This document shows, piece after piece, positions 7,661 to 14,874 of a stretch of DNA of 15,837 nt. Source of the DNA: Gammaproteobacteria bacterium. Its GTDB lineage: Bacteria; Pseudomonadota; Gammaproteobacteria; Chromatiales; Chromatiaceae. Position 1 is the first letter of the stretch. Each line of letters opens with the position of its first letter. The translations under genes were made by a program, and so were the position numbers. Under the pieces are notes generated by a model. It did no database searches and had not been told where the DNA came from. It saw nothing but the letters and a program-made list of their open reading frames with translations. The stretch spans positions 1 through 15,837 of the forward strand of contig JAUXDV010000014.1 of assembly GCA_030620735.1 (NCBI GenBank), written 5' to 3'.

Positions 7661-7666
7661 CCTCTT
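7661..7666 (-). promoter_or_regulatory. Ribosome binding site of prpB that selects the TTG start
   Basis: AAGAGG on the minus strand lies 8 bases before TTG (7652) and 0 bases before the out-of-frame ATG (7660). The spacing therefore favours TTG, the frame that encodes PrpB. Confidence 0.65.
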
Positions 7667-7691
7667 ATCAATCAACCTGAGCCCCTCTTTT

Positions 7692-7742
7692 ACCACGAAG
7701 TGCACGAGGTAAGGTCAGGTTTTCTTCGTCTCCTTCGTAGTG
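7692..7742. repeat. Degenerate CACGAAG-type dispersed repeat
   Basis: ACCACGAAGTGCACGAGG (7692-7709) and, inverted, TTCGTCTCCTTCGTAGTG (7725-7742; reverse strand CACTACGAAGGAGACGAA) are degenerate copies of the ACCACGAAG-xx-CACGAAG motif that is widespread in bacterial intergenic DNA. A further member lies at 15693-15724. It occupies the leader of prpB. Confidence 0.6.
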
Positions 7743-7801
7743 AATTTCAAATTCGTAGAAACTATGAAGAGTGGCATGAACGGTGTTTAACCTTAAAACG
7801 C

Positions 7802-7856
7802 ACACAGATATTCATGCATCTTTCTATCTGTGTTCATCTGTGGCAAAAATTTTGCC
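7802..7856. repeat. Inverted repeat and palindrome between pyruvate carboxylase and prpB
   Basis: ACACAGATA (7802-7810) pairs perfectly with TATCTGTGT (7825-7833), and a second ATCTGTGG follows at 7837-7844, the familiar CTGTGTTCATCTGTGGC dispersed repeat. It ends in GGCAAAA-A-TTTTGCC (7842-7856), a 7-base palindrome starting 7 bases past the pyruvate carboxylase stop. In minus-strand RNA both could fold, but neither is followed by a real U-tract, so at best they are weak terminators or attenuators. Confidence 0.6.
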
Positions 7857-7863
7857 GGTATGA

Positions 7864-10800
7864 TCACCGTATCCAGGACGACAGCAGCCTGCCGAAGATG
7901 CTCTTATAGACTTCGATATCGAACTCGATGATCAAATCACCCTGCTCCACCATCTCGCCCTCTTCGAGACAGACCCGTTTCACTTTGCCATCGAAAGGAG
8001 CCGTGATGGTTGACTCCATCTTCATCGCCTCGATGACGAACAGGGCGTCATTTTGCTTGACCTCCTGTCCCGCTTCCACCAGCACAGCGGAGAGTCTGCC
8101 CAGCAGGGGCGCGCCGATTTCATTCTCCTCGACCGCCTTGGGATTGACAGTTACAGTTGATTGTACAGATTCATCACGCACCTGAATGCTGCGTGTCTGG
8201 CCATTGAGATCGAATGTTACTGTGCAGAGTCCGTTCTCATCGGTATCCGAATGATAGATCAGGCGGATGATAATGATCTTGCCCTGCCCCAGTTCGACCA
8301 GGACCTCTTCATTCTGCTTTAAACCGTAGAAAAAGGCCGAAGTCGGCAGGTTTCTGACAGCTCCAAAAGCTTTCTTGTGCTCATGATAATTCTGAAAAAC
8401 ATCGGGATACATTTTGTAGGAGAGAAAATCCAGAAAAGTTTTCTGTTCCCCGAACTCCTCCAGGAATGCTGCAAATTCCGTATCAAAATCGACTGGTTCC
8501 AGGTAGTCATTCGGTCGTTTGGTAAATGGCTCCTCACCTTTCAACACCAGTTTGCTGAGCTCTTCAGGGAAACCGCCTTCAACCTGGCCCAGACTCCCTC
8601 TGAACAGGTCGATCACCGAGTCAGGAAATGCCAGCGACTCACCCTGTCGCATGACATCCGCTTCGCTGAGTCCGTTGGTTGTCATGAACAGCGCCATATC
8701 ACCAACCACTTTCGAAGAGGGGGTTACCTTAACGATATCGCCGAACATCCTGTTGACCACGGCGTAGTTTTTCTTGATCTCCTCGAATTTGTACTCTAAG
8801 CCAAGTGCGATTGCCTGGGGGCGCAGGTTGGAGTACTGGCCGCCGGGAATCTCATGATCATAAACATCCGCAGTGCCTGCCTTGAGATCAGTTTCAAACG
8901 GGTAGTACATCTGCCTGACATCTTCCCAGTAGTTGGAGTACTGGTTCAGCGAGCGCAGATCATGCTCCGCTCCACGTTCATTGCCGTGCATGATGGCGAT
9001 CATGGAATTGAGGTTCACCTGTGAGGTCACTCCAGACATCGAGCTCAGAGCACAGTCGACGATATCGACATCAGCCTCGATTGCCTTCAGCAGGGTGGTC
9101 GCCTGAATGGAGGAGGTGTCATGGGTGTGCAGGTGAATCGGCAGATCCACAGCCTCTTTCAACGCCGGTATCAATAGCTCGGCAGCGTAGGGTTTCAGCA
9201 CGCCGGCCATATCCTTCACCGCCAGGGTATGAGCGCCGGCATCTTCGAGTTGCCTGGCGAGATCAATATAGTATTGAAGATTATATTTGTTCGACGGATC
9301 CTGATTGAGCACGTCACCGGTGTAGCAGATGGTGCCTTCGGCAATGCCGCCTGTCTGCTCGCGCACGAAACGGATCGACTGGCGCATGCCCTCGACCCAG
9401 TTCAATGAATCGAATATGCGGAACACATCGATGCCGTTCTCCCAGGATTTCTCAATGAATTTCTCAATCAGGTTATCCGGGTAGGCCTTGTACCCGACAG
9501 CGTTAGAACCACGGAACAACATCTGCAAGAGGATATTGGGAATCGCTTTTCGCAGCTCCTTCAGCCGAACCCAGGGAGACTCATGCAAAAAACGCATGGA
9601 GACGTCAAAGGTAGCACCGCCCCACATCTCCAGGGAAAACAGCTGCGGGTGATTCTTCGCCAGTCCTTCCGCTATCGCCAGCATATCGATCGTTCGGACC
9701 CGCGTCGCCAGCAGCGATTGATGCGCATCCCGCAGCGTCGTATCTGTATAGAGAACCTGTTTCTGCTCCTTGATCCACTCGACGAACTTGTCGGCACCCA
9801 TCTCGTCCAGCAGGTTTTTAGTCCCCTTCGGGTACTCTCCGGCTTTGTCATATTCTGGAATATGCGGGGTGCGAAATGATTGTGTCGGGCAAGCGTTTTT
9901 GACATCCGGGTTGCCGTTGACGATGACATTGGCAAGATAGTTCAAGGTTTTGGTGCTGCGGTCAAAACTGCGGGTAATCTTGAACAGTTCAGGATGCGAT
10001 TCGAGGAAGGTCACCGTCGCTTCACCCGATGCAAATGTCGGGTGCGCCAGTACATTTTCGAGGAAGGCGATATTGGTTTTAACCCCGCGAATGCGGAATT
10101 CCCGCAAGGCGCGATTGATACGCTGTATGGCTCCCTCCAGGGTTCTTCCCCTGGCTGACACCTTGACCAGCATGGAGTCAAAAAAAGGTGAGATCTTGGC
10201 GCCGGGATATGCCGCCCCGACATCGAGACGAATGCCGAATCCACCTGCACTGCGATAGGCAATCAGGGTGCCGTAATCCGGCATAAAATCATGCTTGGGG
10301 TCTTCAGTGGTAATACGGCACTGGACTGCGAAGCCATTACAATGAATGACATCCTGCGAAGGCAAATTGATTTGTGGATCCGAGAGTTTGCGACCTGCAG
10401 CAATATAGATCTGGTTGCGAACGATATCGATACCAGTCACCTCTTCGGTGATGGTGTGTTCGACCTGAACTCTTGGATTGACCTCGATAAAAAAGATCTC
10501 CTCCTGCTTGTCGACAAGAAATTCGACCGTACCGGCGTTGTAATAGCCGACGCGCTTGCAGATTTTCAAAGCGTAGTCATACAACTTGTTGCGCGTCTCC
10601 TGACTCAGGGTCACGCTGGGAGCAATTTCAATGACCTTTTGAAAGCGACGTTGCACCGAACAGTCACGCTCGAAAAGGTGCACCATGTTGCCATCCTGGT
10701 CACCGAGTATCTGTACCTCGATGTGCTTGGGAGAGTCGATGTATTTCTCCAGAAACACGGTATCGTCGCCGAAGGCCTTGGCCGCTTCATTGCGCGCATC

Positions 10801-11361
10801 GTTGAAAGCCCGCTCCAGCTCTTCCGCCTCTCGAATAACACGCATCCCCCGGCCGCCACCACCAGACACGGCTTTCAGCATCAGCGGATAGCCGATGCGC
10901 TCTGCCTCCTCCCTTGCAACATCGAAACTGACCAGTTCGCGGTTGCTGTCCTGTATGACCGGCAGACCAGCGGCAATGGCATTTTCCTTCGCCATGACCT
11001 TGTCGCCAAGCTGCTCCATGCTCTCGGGAGAGGGGCCGACAAAGATAATGGACTCTTCACGGCAGCGTTTTGCAAACTGCACATTTTCTGAAAGAAACCC
11101 ATAGCCGGGATGGATAGCATCGACATCATGCAGTTTCGCCACTTCGATAATTGCTTCGATGTCCAGGTAGGGCTTCAACGGCTCATCGTCCGTGCCGATC
11201 TGATAAGCCTCGTCAGCCTTGTAGCGATGGGGCGAAAAACGATCCTCGTGTGTAAACACCGAAACAGTCGCTATTTTCAGCTCGGAGGCGGCGCGTAAAA
11301 TACGTATTGCTATCTCACCGCGATTGGCGACGAGCAGCTTTTGAATCTCTTTAGGCATCAT
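7864..11361 (-). CDS. pyc: Pyruvate carboxylase, single-chain biotin enzyme
   Basis: 1165-residue, three-domain enzyme (family 1140-1180) making oxaloacetate from pyruvate, bicarbonate and ATP. Biotin carboxylase: about 1-460, with LVANRGEIAIRI, the ATP loop SGGGGRGM (166-173), FIEVNPRVQVEHTITE (291-306). Carboxyltransferase: about 537-1010, opening with LYTDTTLRDAHQSLLATR and holding the metal site HLHTHDTS and VKDMAG. Biotin carrier: last 80 residues, with EAMKMEST (biotinyl-Lys1114). The fused order BC-CT-BCCP separates it from two-subunit carboxylases; oxaloacetate decarboxylase alpha chains lack the BC domain. Two adjacent ATG codons (11361, 11358) can serve as start and neither has a strong Shine-Dalgarno. 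About 15 residues (EVYKSIFGRLLSSWIR) extend past the usual end. Same strand as prpBCD; together they recycle pyruvate to the oxaloacetate PrpC consumes. Confidence 0.97.
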   Translation of the reverse strand: MMPKEIQKLLVANRGEIAIRILRAASELKIATVSVFTHEDRFSPHRYKADEAYQIGTDDEPLKPYLDIEAIIEVAKLHDVDAIHPGYGFLSENVQFAKRCREESIIFVGPSPESMEQLGDKVMAKENAIAAGLPVIQDSNRELVSFDVAREEAERIGYPLMLKAVSGGGGRGMRVIREAEELERAFNDARNEAAKAFGDDTVFLEKYIDSPKHIEVQILGDQDGNMVHLFERDCSVQRRFQKVIEIAPSVTLSQETRNKLYDYALKICKRVGYYNAGTVEFLVDKQEEIFFIEVNPRVQVEHTITEEVTGIDIVRNQIYIAAGRKLSDPQINLPSQDVIHCNGFAVQCRITTEDPKHDFMPDYGTLIAYRSAGGFGIRLDVGAAYPGAKISPFFDSMLVKVSARGRTLEGAIQRINRALREFRIRGVKTNIAFLENVLAHPTFASGEATVTFLESHPELFKITRSFDRSTKTLNYLANVIVNGNPDVKNACPTQSFRTPHIPEYDKAGEYPKGTKNLLDEMGADKFVEWIKEQKQVLYTDTTLRDAHQSLLATRVRTIDMLAIAEGLAKNHPQLFSLEMWGGATFDVSMRFLHESPWVRLKELRKAIPNILLQMLFRGSNAVGYKAYPDNLIEKFIEKSWENGIDVFRIFDSLNWVEGMRQSIRFVREQTGGIAEGTICYTGDVLNQDPSNKYNLQYYIDLARQLEDAGAHTLAVKDMAGVLKPYAAELLIPALKEAVDLPIHLHTHDTSSIQATTLLKAIEADVDIVDCALSSMSGVTSQVNLNSMIAIMHGNERGAEHDLRSLNQYSNYWEDVRQMYYPFETDLKAGTADVYDHEIPGGQYSNLRPQAIALGLEYKFEEIKKNYAVVNRMFGDIVKVTPSSKVVGDMALFMTTNGLSEADVMRQGESLAFPDSVIDLFRGSLGQVEGGFPEELSKLVLKGEEPFTKRPNDYLEPVDFDTEFAAFLEEFGEQKTFLDFLSYKMYPDVFQNYHEHKKAFGAVRNLPTSAFFYGLKQNEEVLVELGQGKIIIIRLIYHSDTDENGLCTVTFDLNGQTRSIQVRDESVQSTVTVNPKAVEENEIGAPLLGRLSAVLVEAGQEVKQNDALFVIEAMKMESTITAPFDGKVKRVCLEEGEMVEQGDLIIEFDIEVYKSIFGRLLSSWIR

Positions 11362-11604
11362 GTATTCTCAAATATGCTTTGAATCAGGCGGCGCAATGCT
11401 CACTGACGAATACTCTTCAGTAAGGAGGTCAACTCTCTGGAGGCTGCGCGATGATTATGGATCGGATAATGGCGTCAATAGTAACGCGCCCCCGAATATG
11501 TAGCAATATCCTCTATTCGCGATCATCCAATTTGGCATGCTCAGGAGGTATGGGGTGAATATTTCATGGATTACCTGATTCTACGTCGTTTCGCGCTGCA
11601 GGGG
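11362..11604. other. Spacer between pyruvate carboxylase and the tRNA promoter
   Basis: This gap must contain the promoter of the leftward pyruvate carboxylase gene. On the minus strand TTGACC and TTGACG hexamers occur (around 11430 and 11475), but neither has a matching -10 at 16-18 bases. I see no open frame with a credible protein, no repeat family and no riboswitch-like pattern. Confidence 0.4.
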
Positions 11605-11632
11605 TTGCGTCGTTGAAAAATCTCTGTATAAT
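11605..11632 (+). promoter_or_regulatory. Promoter of the tRNA-Lys gene
   Basis: TTGCGT (11605-11610) and a perfect TATAAT (11627-11632) are separated by 16 bases, with TG one base before the TATAAT. Transcription would start near 11639 in a GC-rich discriminator (GCGCTCGCTGCG), as expected for stable-RNA promoters under stringent control. The mature tRNA begins about 36 bases further on. Confidence 0.7.
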
Positions 11633-11674
11633 TTTGCGCTCGCTGCGATGTCATCCCATCTCGGCAACAATTAC

Positions 11675-11750
11675 GGGCCGTTAGCTCAGTTGGTAGAGCA
11701 GTTGACTTTTAATCAATTGGTCGAGCGTTCGAATCGCTCACGGCCCACCA
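11675..11750 (+). tRNA. tRNA-Lys (anticodon UUU)
   Basis: A 76-base gene with all cloverleaf parts: acceptor stem GGGCCGT / ACGGCCC with encoded CCA, D-arm TAGCTCAGTTGGTAGAGC, anticodon stem TTGA / TCAA around the loop CTTTTAA (anticodon TTT), and T-arm GAGCG TTCGAAT CGCTC. It reads AAA and AAG lysine codons. It stands alone, with its own promoter and terminator, and no integrase gene or duplicated 3' end is seen beside it. Confidence 0.98.
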
Positions 11751-11758
11751 TATAAATC

Positions 11759-11790
11759 AAAGGCTTAGCTTTATCGCTAGGCCTTTTTTT
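11759..11790 (+). terminator. Rho-independent terminator of tRNA-Lys
   Basis: AAAGGCTTAGC pairs with GCTAGGCCTTT (one G-U pair) around a 6-base loop, and the descending arm runs into seven T's. It starts 9 bases after the tRNA CCA end. In the opposite direction the T-tract is poor, so it is not a good terminator for the converging phosphohexomutase gene. Confidence 0.9.
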
Positions 11791-11799
11791 CATGCAGAG

Positions 11800-11871
11800 T
11801 GTAGGGAGCAAAAAGCAGAGCGCATTGCGCTGCATGGAAAGGTGCAATGCGCTCTGCCTATGCACCCTACA
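11800..11871. repeat. Large palindromic dispersed repeat (TGTAGGGTGC type)
   Basis: The left arm begins TGTAGGGAGC and carries GCAGAGCGCATTGC; the right arm carries GCAATGCGCTCTGC and ends GCACCCTACA. The arms pair imperfectly around a loop near TGCATGGAAA. TGTAGGGTGC...GCACCCTACA palindromes are a frequent intergenic repeat type in proteobacteria. It lies between the convergent tRNA-Lys terminator and the phosphohexomutase stop and may fold in the mRNA 3' end of the latter. Confidence 0.75.
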
Positions 11872-11947
11872 TTTTGGTTCTTGCTTTGCCAGGTTGGAAG
11901 TTGTCCATTAATATCTTCCCGATATCGAGCAGCATGATCGTTCTTAT

Positions 11948-13438
11948 TCAGGGCATCCTCCATGCAGCGATGATTGCCAGGCACTCACGGTTGATCTCAG
12001 CCGCACGCTCCATGCTGTCAGCCTCGCTATAGCAGCGCAGTTCCGGCGCATTACCGGATGGCCTCAGGTGAACTATCTCACCGCTGTCAAAGCTGAAGCG
12101 CACTCCATCGGTATAATCGATGGCCGTTGCACCACCGCATATAGTTCCGAAGAGGTGATAAAACGCCTCGGCATCATGGGAAAAGTCCCCCGATGTCAGC
12201 TGGCCAATCATCTCCCTGCTCATTTCAAGCGGAAACTCCTTGATCCGGTCACTGTGTGTGTAGCGCGCCGGCAACTGCGCAACCAGTTCAGAGATCGGCA
12301 TATTCTGTTCATGGCTCATGACAAGGATAGCAAGGATAACGATGAGCGCATCGCGGGTCGGCAGCGGGGGGAGGGTCTGCCCATAGAGTTCTATGGGTGT
12401 GGCCTGCAGGAAACCACCGTTGGCTTCATATCCAACGACACCCGCGGTGTGTTGCATCATCACCTGCTGCATCCCTTCGATGACATATGGTGATCCGATG
12501 CGGGTGCGGATCACCAGGTCGAACCAGCCGCAGAGCTCAACCGCACTATTGCTGCTGACCGGCGTCACCACGGCAGAGGCATGCATGAATCGCGCGGTAA
12601 GAATGCCGGCAATATCGCCCCGCAGCCACTCGCCCTTTTCATCGCTCACAAGCGGGCGATCACCGTCACCGTCGGTGGAGACGAGGGCATCGAGCCGGTA
12701 TTCTGCGACCCAGTGACGAGCCTGCAGGATATCCTCGGGGCGTATTGCCTCGGTATCCACCGGGATAAACTGATCCGAGCGCCCCAGGCGAATCACCTCG
12801 GCGCCAAGCTTCTCCAACACCTCAACCAGCAAATCACGAACCACACTCGAGTGTTCGTAGACACCGATACGGCAGCCCCTGAGAAGTTTCTCAGGAAAGA
12901 TCTGTCGATAGCGATCGAGATAACTGACGTCGCCAATCGGGTCGGTTTCAGGCAACGGTATGGGCGTGTTGAAGCCGCCATGCCTGTCAAACATACCGTC
13001 AGGTGAAGTGACCTGCTGTTGACGAATCCCCTCCTCGTCCGCTTTGAGTATCTCCCCCGCCGGTTTATTGAACTTGATGCCGTTTCGATCATCCGGGATG
13101 TGGCTGCCGGTAACCATGATGGAGGGGATTTGGCGATCAATGCCTACCAAAGCCACGGCTGGCGTCGGGATTGCTCCGCAATAGAGCGGCTGATAACCCT
13201 GCGATTCAACTGCACGCACAACGGCCGAGAGGATTCCCGGGGTGCTGGAGCGCAGATCGCCGGCAATGGCCACCTCACAACCTTCTGTGATCTGGCCATC
13301 TTTTTGCAGAAATTGCAGGAAGCCAAGTGTATAGAGATAGCAGACTTCATTGCTCATCGCATCGACCAGGCCACGGGCGCCGCTGGTGCCGAACCCGACC
13401 CCGGATCGGTCCATCAATTCGGCAATTGATATCTTCAT
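11948..13438 (-). CDS. Phosphomannomutase/phosphoglucomutase-family phosphohexomutase
   Basis: 496-residue alpha-D-phosphohexomutase that interconverts hexose 1- and 6-phosphates for nucleotide-sugar, cell-surface polysaccharide or storage pathways. All four loops are visible: GFGTSGARG (15-23), the phosphoserine loop VTGSHIPDDRNGIKF (Ser112), the metal loop DGDGDRP (Asp256, 258, 260), the sugar-binding GYEANGG (Glu338) and the phosphate loop RPSGNAPELR (459-468). The phosphoserine loop reads TGSHIP, not the TASHNP of AlgC and GlmM, so substrate choice between mannose and glucose cannot be decided here. The frame is open back to 13516, but I take the ATG at 13438, where the domain begins and AAGAGGG lies 11 bases upstream; the upstream extension is Arg-rich and lacks family similarity. 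Divergent from trmB and apparently monocistronic. Confidence 0.93.
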   Translation of the reverse strand: MKISIAELMDRSGVGFGTSGARGLVDAMSNEVCYLYTLGFLQFLQKDGQITEGCEVAIAGDLRSSTPGILSAVVRAVESQGYQPLYCGAIPTPAVALVGIDRQIPSIMVTGSHIPDDRNGIKFNKPAGEILKADEEGIRQQQVTSPDGMFDRHGGFNTPIPLPETDPIGDVSYLDRYRQIFPEKLLRGCRIGVYEHSSVVRDLLVEVLEKLGAEVIRLGRSDQFIPVDTEAIRPEDILQARHWVAEYRLDALVSTDGDGDRPLVSDEKGEWLRGDIAGILTARFMHASAVVTPVSSNSAVELCGWFDLVIRTRIGSPYVIEGMQQVMMQHTAGVVGYEANGGFLQATPIELYGQTLPPLPTRDALIVILAILVMSHEQNMPISELVAQLPARYTHSDRIKEFPLEMSREMIGQLTSGDFSHDAEAFYHLFGTICGGATAIDYTDGVRFSFDSGEIVHLRPSGNAPELRCYSEADSMERAAEINRECLAIIAAWRMP

Positions 13439-13575
13439 AACGTGCAGCCCTCTTGACTGCTGGAATAATCGTTGAAGCGTACCATATCTTCGCCCCGGTT
13501 TGTTACCCCACAGCACAATGCGCGGAGTGCATTTTCACACTATTTACCCGGCACTGTTGTTCATCCGGTGATAAA

Positions 13576-14274
13576 ATGCACTGCATGTCAGAACAACAAC
13601 AGCACCGGCCGATTCGCAGCTATGTCCTGCGTCAGGGACGGCTCACGCCGGGACAGCACAATGCATTTGAACGGCTGTGGCCTCTGTGGGGCGTCGATTT
13701 TGTTGATGGGCGGCATTTAGATCCACGACTCCTGTTTGAAAACGATCATCCCATTGTTGTCGAGATCGGTTTTGGAAACGGGGAGTCGCTCGCCCACTAT
13801 GCACAGAGCCATCCGCACATCAACTATGTAGGCATAGAGGTTCATCGCCCCGGGGTTGGGCATCTGCTGCTGAAAATCGAAGAGCTTGGAGTGAACAACG
13901 TGCGTGTTATCCGCCATGATGCAGCCGAAATTCTGCAAGCGATGCCGGATAATTCACTCGCAGGCATGATGCTGTTTTTCCCGGATCCCTGGCACAAAAA
14001 AAAGCATCGCAAACGCCGTATTTTACAACCCGCCTTCATGCAGCAGATGGCCCGCCTGATCAGCACGGGGGGGATCTTCCATGCCGCCACTGACTGGGAG
14101 GATTATGCCCGGCAGATGATGGAGGTTGTGTCGCAATCTGACCAATTTGAGAATACTGCTGGTCCAGGCTGCTTTTGTGAGCGTCCTGATGAACGCCCGC
14201 TGACCAAATTCGAGCAGCGCGGACAGCGCCTGGGGCATGGGGTTTGGGATCTGGTTTTTCGAAAAAAAGCATAA
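13576..14274 (+). CDS. trmB: tRNA (guanine-N7-)-methyltransferase TrmB
   Basis: 232-residue SAM-dependent enzyme that makes m7G46 in the tRNA variable loop. Visible: the SAM-binding loop VVEIGFGNGES (61-71), the acidic SAM contact Glu88 in YVGIEVH, Asp115 in IRHDA, the catalytic and tRNA-binding stretch FFPDPWHKKKHRKRR (134-148), and the C-terminal TKFEQRGQRLGHGVWDL. The open frame starts at 13453, but the first 41 residues are Cys-rich and unlike TrmB. I chose the ATG at 13576, with GGTGA a few bases before it; the ATG at 13585 (three residues shorter) is the alternative. The fetA-like gene follows after 12 bases, suggesting co-transcription, although the functions are unrelated. Confidence 0.96.
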   Translation: MHCMSEQQQHRPIRSYVLRQGRLTPGQHNAFERLWPLWGVDFVDGRHLDPRLLFENDHPIVVEIGFGNGESLAHYAQSHPHINYVGIEVHRPGVGHLLLKIEELGVNNVRVIRHDAAEILQAMPDNSLAGMMLFFPDPWHKKKHRKRRILQPAFMQQMARLISTGGIFHAATDWEDYARQMMEVVSQSDQFENTAGPGCFCERPDERPLTKFEQRGQRLGHGVWDLVFRKKA

Positions 14275-14286
14275 TATTTCTCACTC

Positions 14287-14874
14287 ATGCCGCAACTCAG
14301 ACTCGAACAGTTTTCTCCTCTGATCCTCGATCCACTTGACCTGGTGATCGATGAGGGTGAGACGGTGACACTTTCTGGTCCTTCCGGCAGCGGCAAGAGC
14401 CAGTTGCTGAGAGCGATTGCCGACCTGGATCCCCACAATGGCACAGCCTGGCTTGGAGATACCGCTGCTGATGAGATGCCTGCTCCACAGTGGAGACGCA
14501 AAGTCGGCTATCTGCCCGCCGAGAGCTCCTGGTGGGAAGAGAGTGTCGGGCTGCATTTTGCTGTGGCGCCGCAGCTGCATGCGCTTGGATTGGCGGAGAC
14601 GATTCTGCACTCTCCTGTCGCCCACATCTCCAGCGGCGAACGCCAGCGGCTCGCCGTCTTGAGAATGCTGCAGCAGAAACCACTGATTCTACTGCTGGAT
14701 GAACCAACCGCCAATCTCGACCCACACCACACGTTGCTGGTTGAAGAGTGGATACTCAACTATCAGCAGCACAGCAGCGCTCCGATATTATGGGTAACCC
14801 ATGATCCCGAACAGCGTCAACGCGTCGGCATGCGCCATTTTGCAATCCGTGACAAAACGGTGTTTCAACAATGA
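14287..14874 (+). CDS. fetA: ABC transporter ATP-binding protein, FetA (YbbL)-like
   Basis: 195-residue ATPase subunit. Walker A GPSGSGKS (31-38), signature HISSGERQRLA (113-123), Walker B LILLLDEP (133-140) with TANLD, and the switch His172 in VTHD are all intact. It is shorter than E. coli FetA (about 225). The permease gene overlapping it by 4 bases (ATGA) belongs to the FetB/YbbM family, which defines the pair. In E. coli this system exports iron and protects against oxidative stress. No good Shine-Dalgarno precedes the ATG, so translation may depend on coupling with trmB 12 bases upstream. The specificity for iron is inferred from the pair only. Confidence 0.88.
   Translation: MPQLRLEQFSPLILDPLDLVIDEGETVTLSGPSGSGKSQLLRAIADLDPHNGTAWLGDTAADEMPAPQWRRKVGYLPAESSWWEESVGLHFAVAPQLHALGLAETILHSPVAHISSGERQRLAVLRMLQQKPLILLLDEPTANLDPHHTLLVEEWILNYQQHSSAPILWVTHDPEQRQRVGMRHFAIRDKTVFQQ

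Noticed and set aside
10291..11091. 266-codon open frame on the plus strand inside pyruvate carboxylase
   Set aside because: It is a shadow antisense to the well-conserved biotin carboxylase domain, and its translation resembles no family.
11566..11616. 16-codon frame (MDYLILRRFALQGLRR) preceded by AGGAGG
   Set aside because: The ribosome-like site is 14-19 bases from the ATG and also abuts another ATG that stops at once; the frame overlaps the tRNA promoter. No support beyond chance.
11613..11632. TTGAAA with TATAAT as the tRNA promoter
   Set aside because: The spacer would be 8 bases, too short. TTGCGT at 11605 gives 16 bases.
11675..11750. tRNA-Lys as an integration site of a mobile element
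   Set aside because: No integrase, no duplicated tRNA 3' end, and ordinary genes on both sides.
11790..11984. 64-codon minus-strand frame overlapping the palindrome and the phosphohexomutase end
   Set aside because: It covers a repeat and an unrelated gene end; no ribosome site or protein similarity.
13439..13516. N-terminal extension of the phosphohexomutase
   Set aside because: It adds 26 Arg-rich residues before the normal start of the fold; the ATG at 13438 fits family length.
13453..13575. N-terminal extension of TrmB
   Set aside because: The 41 residues are Cys-rich and unlike TrmB, and a ribosome site precedes the ATG at 13576.
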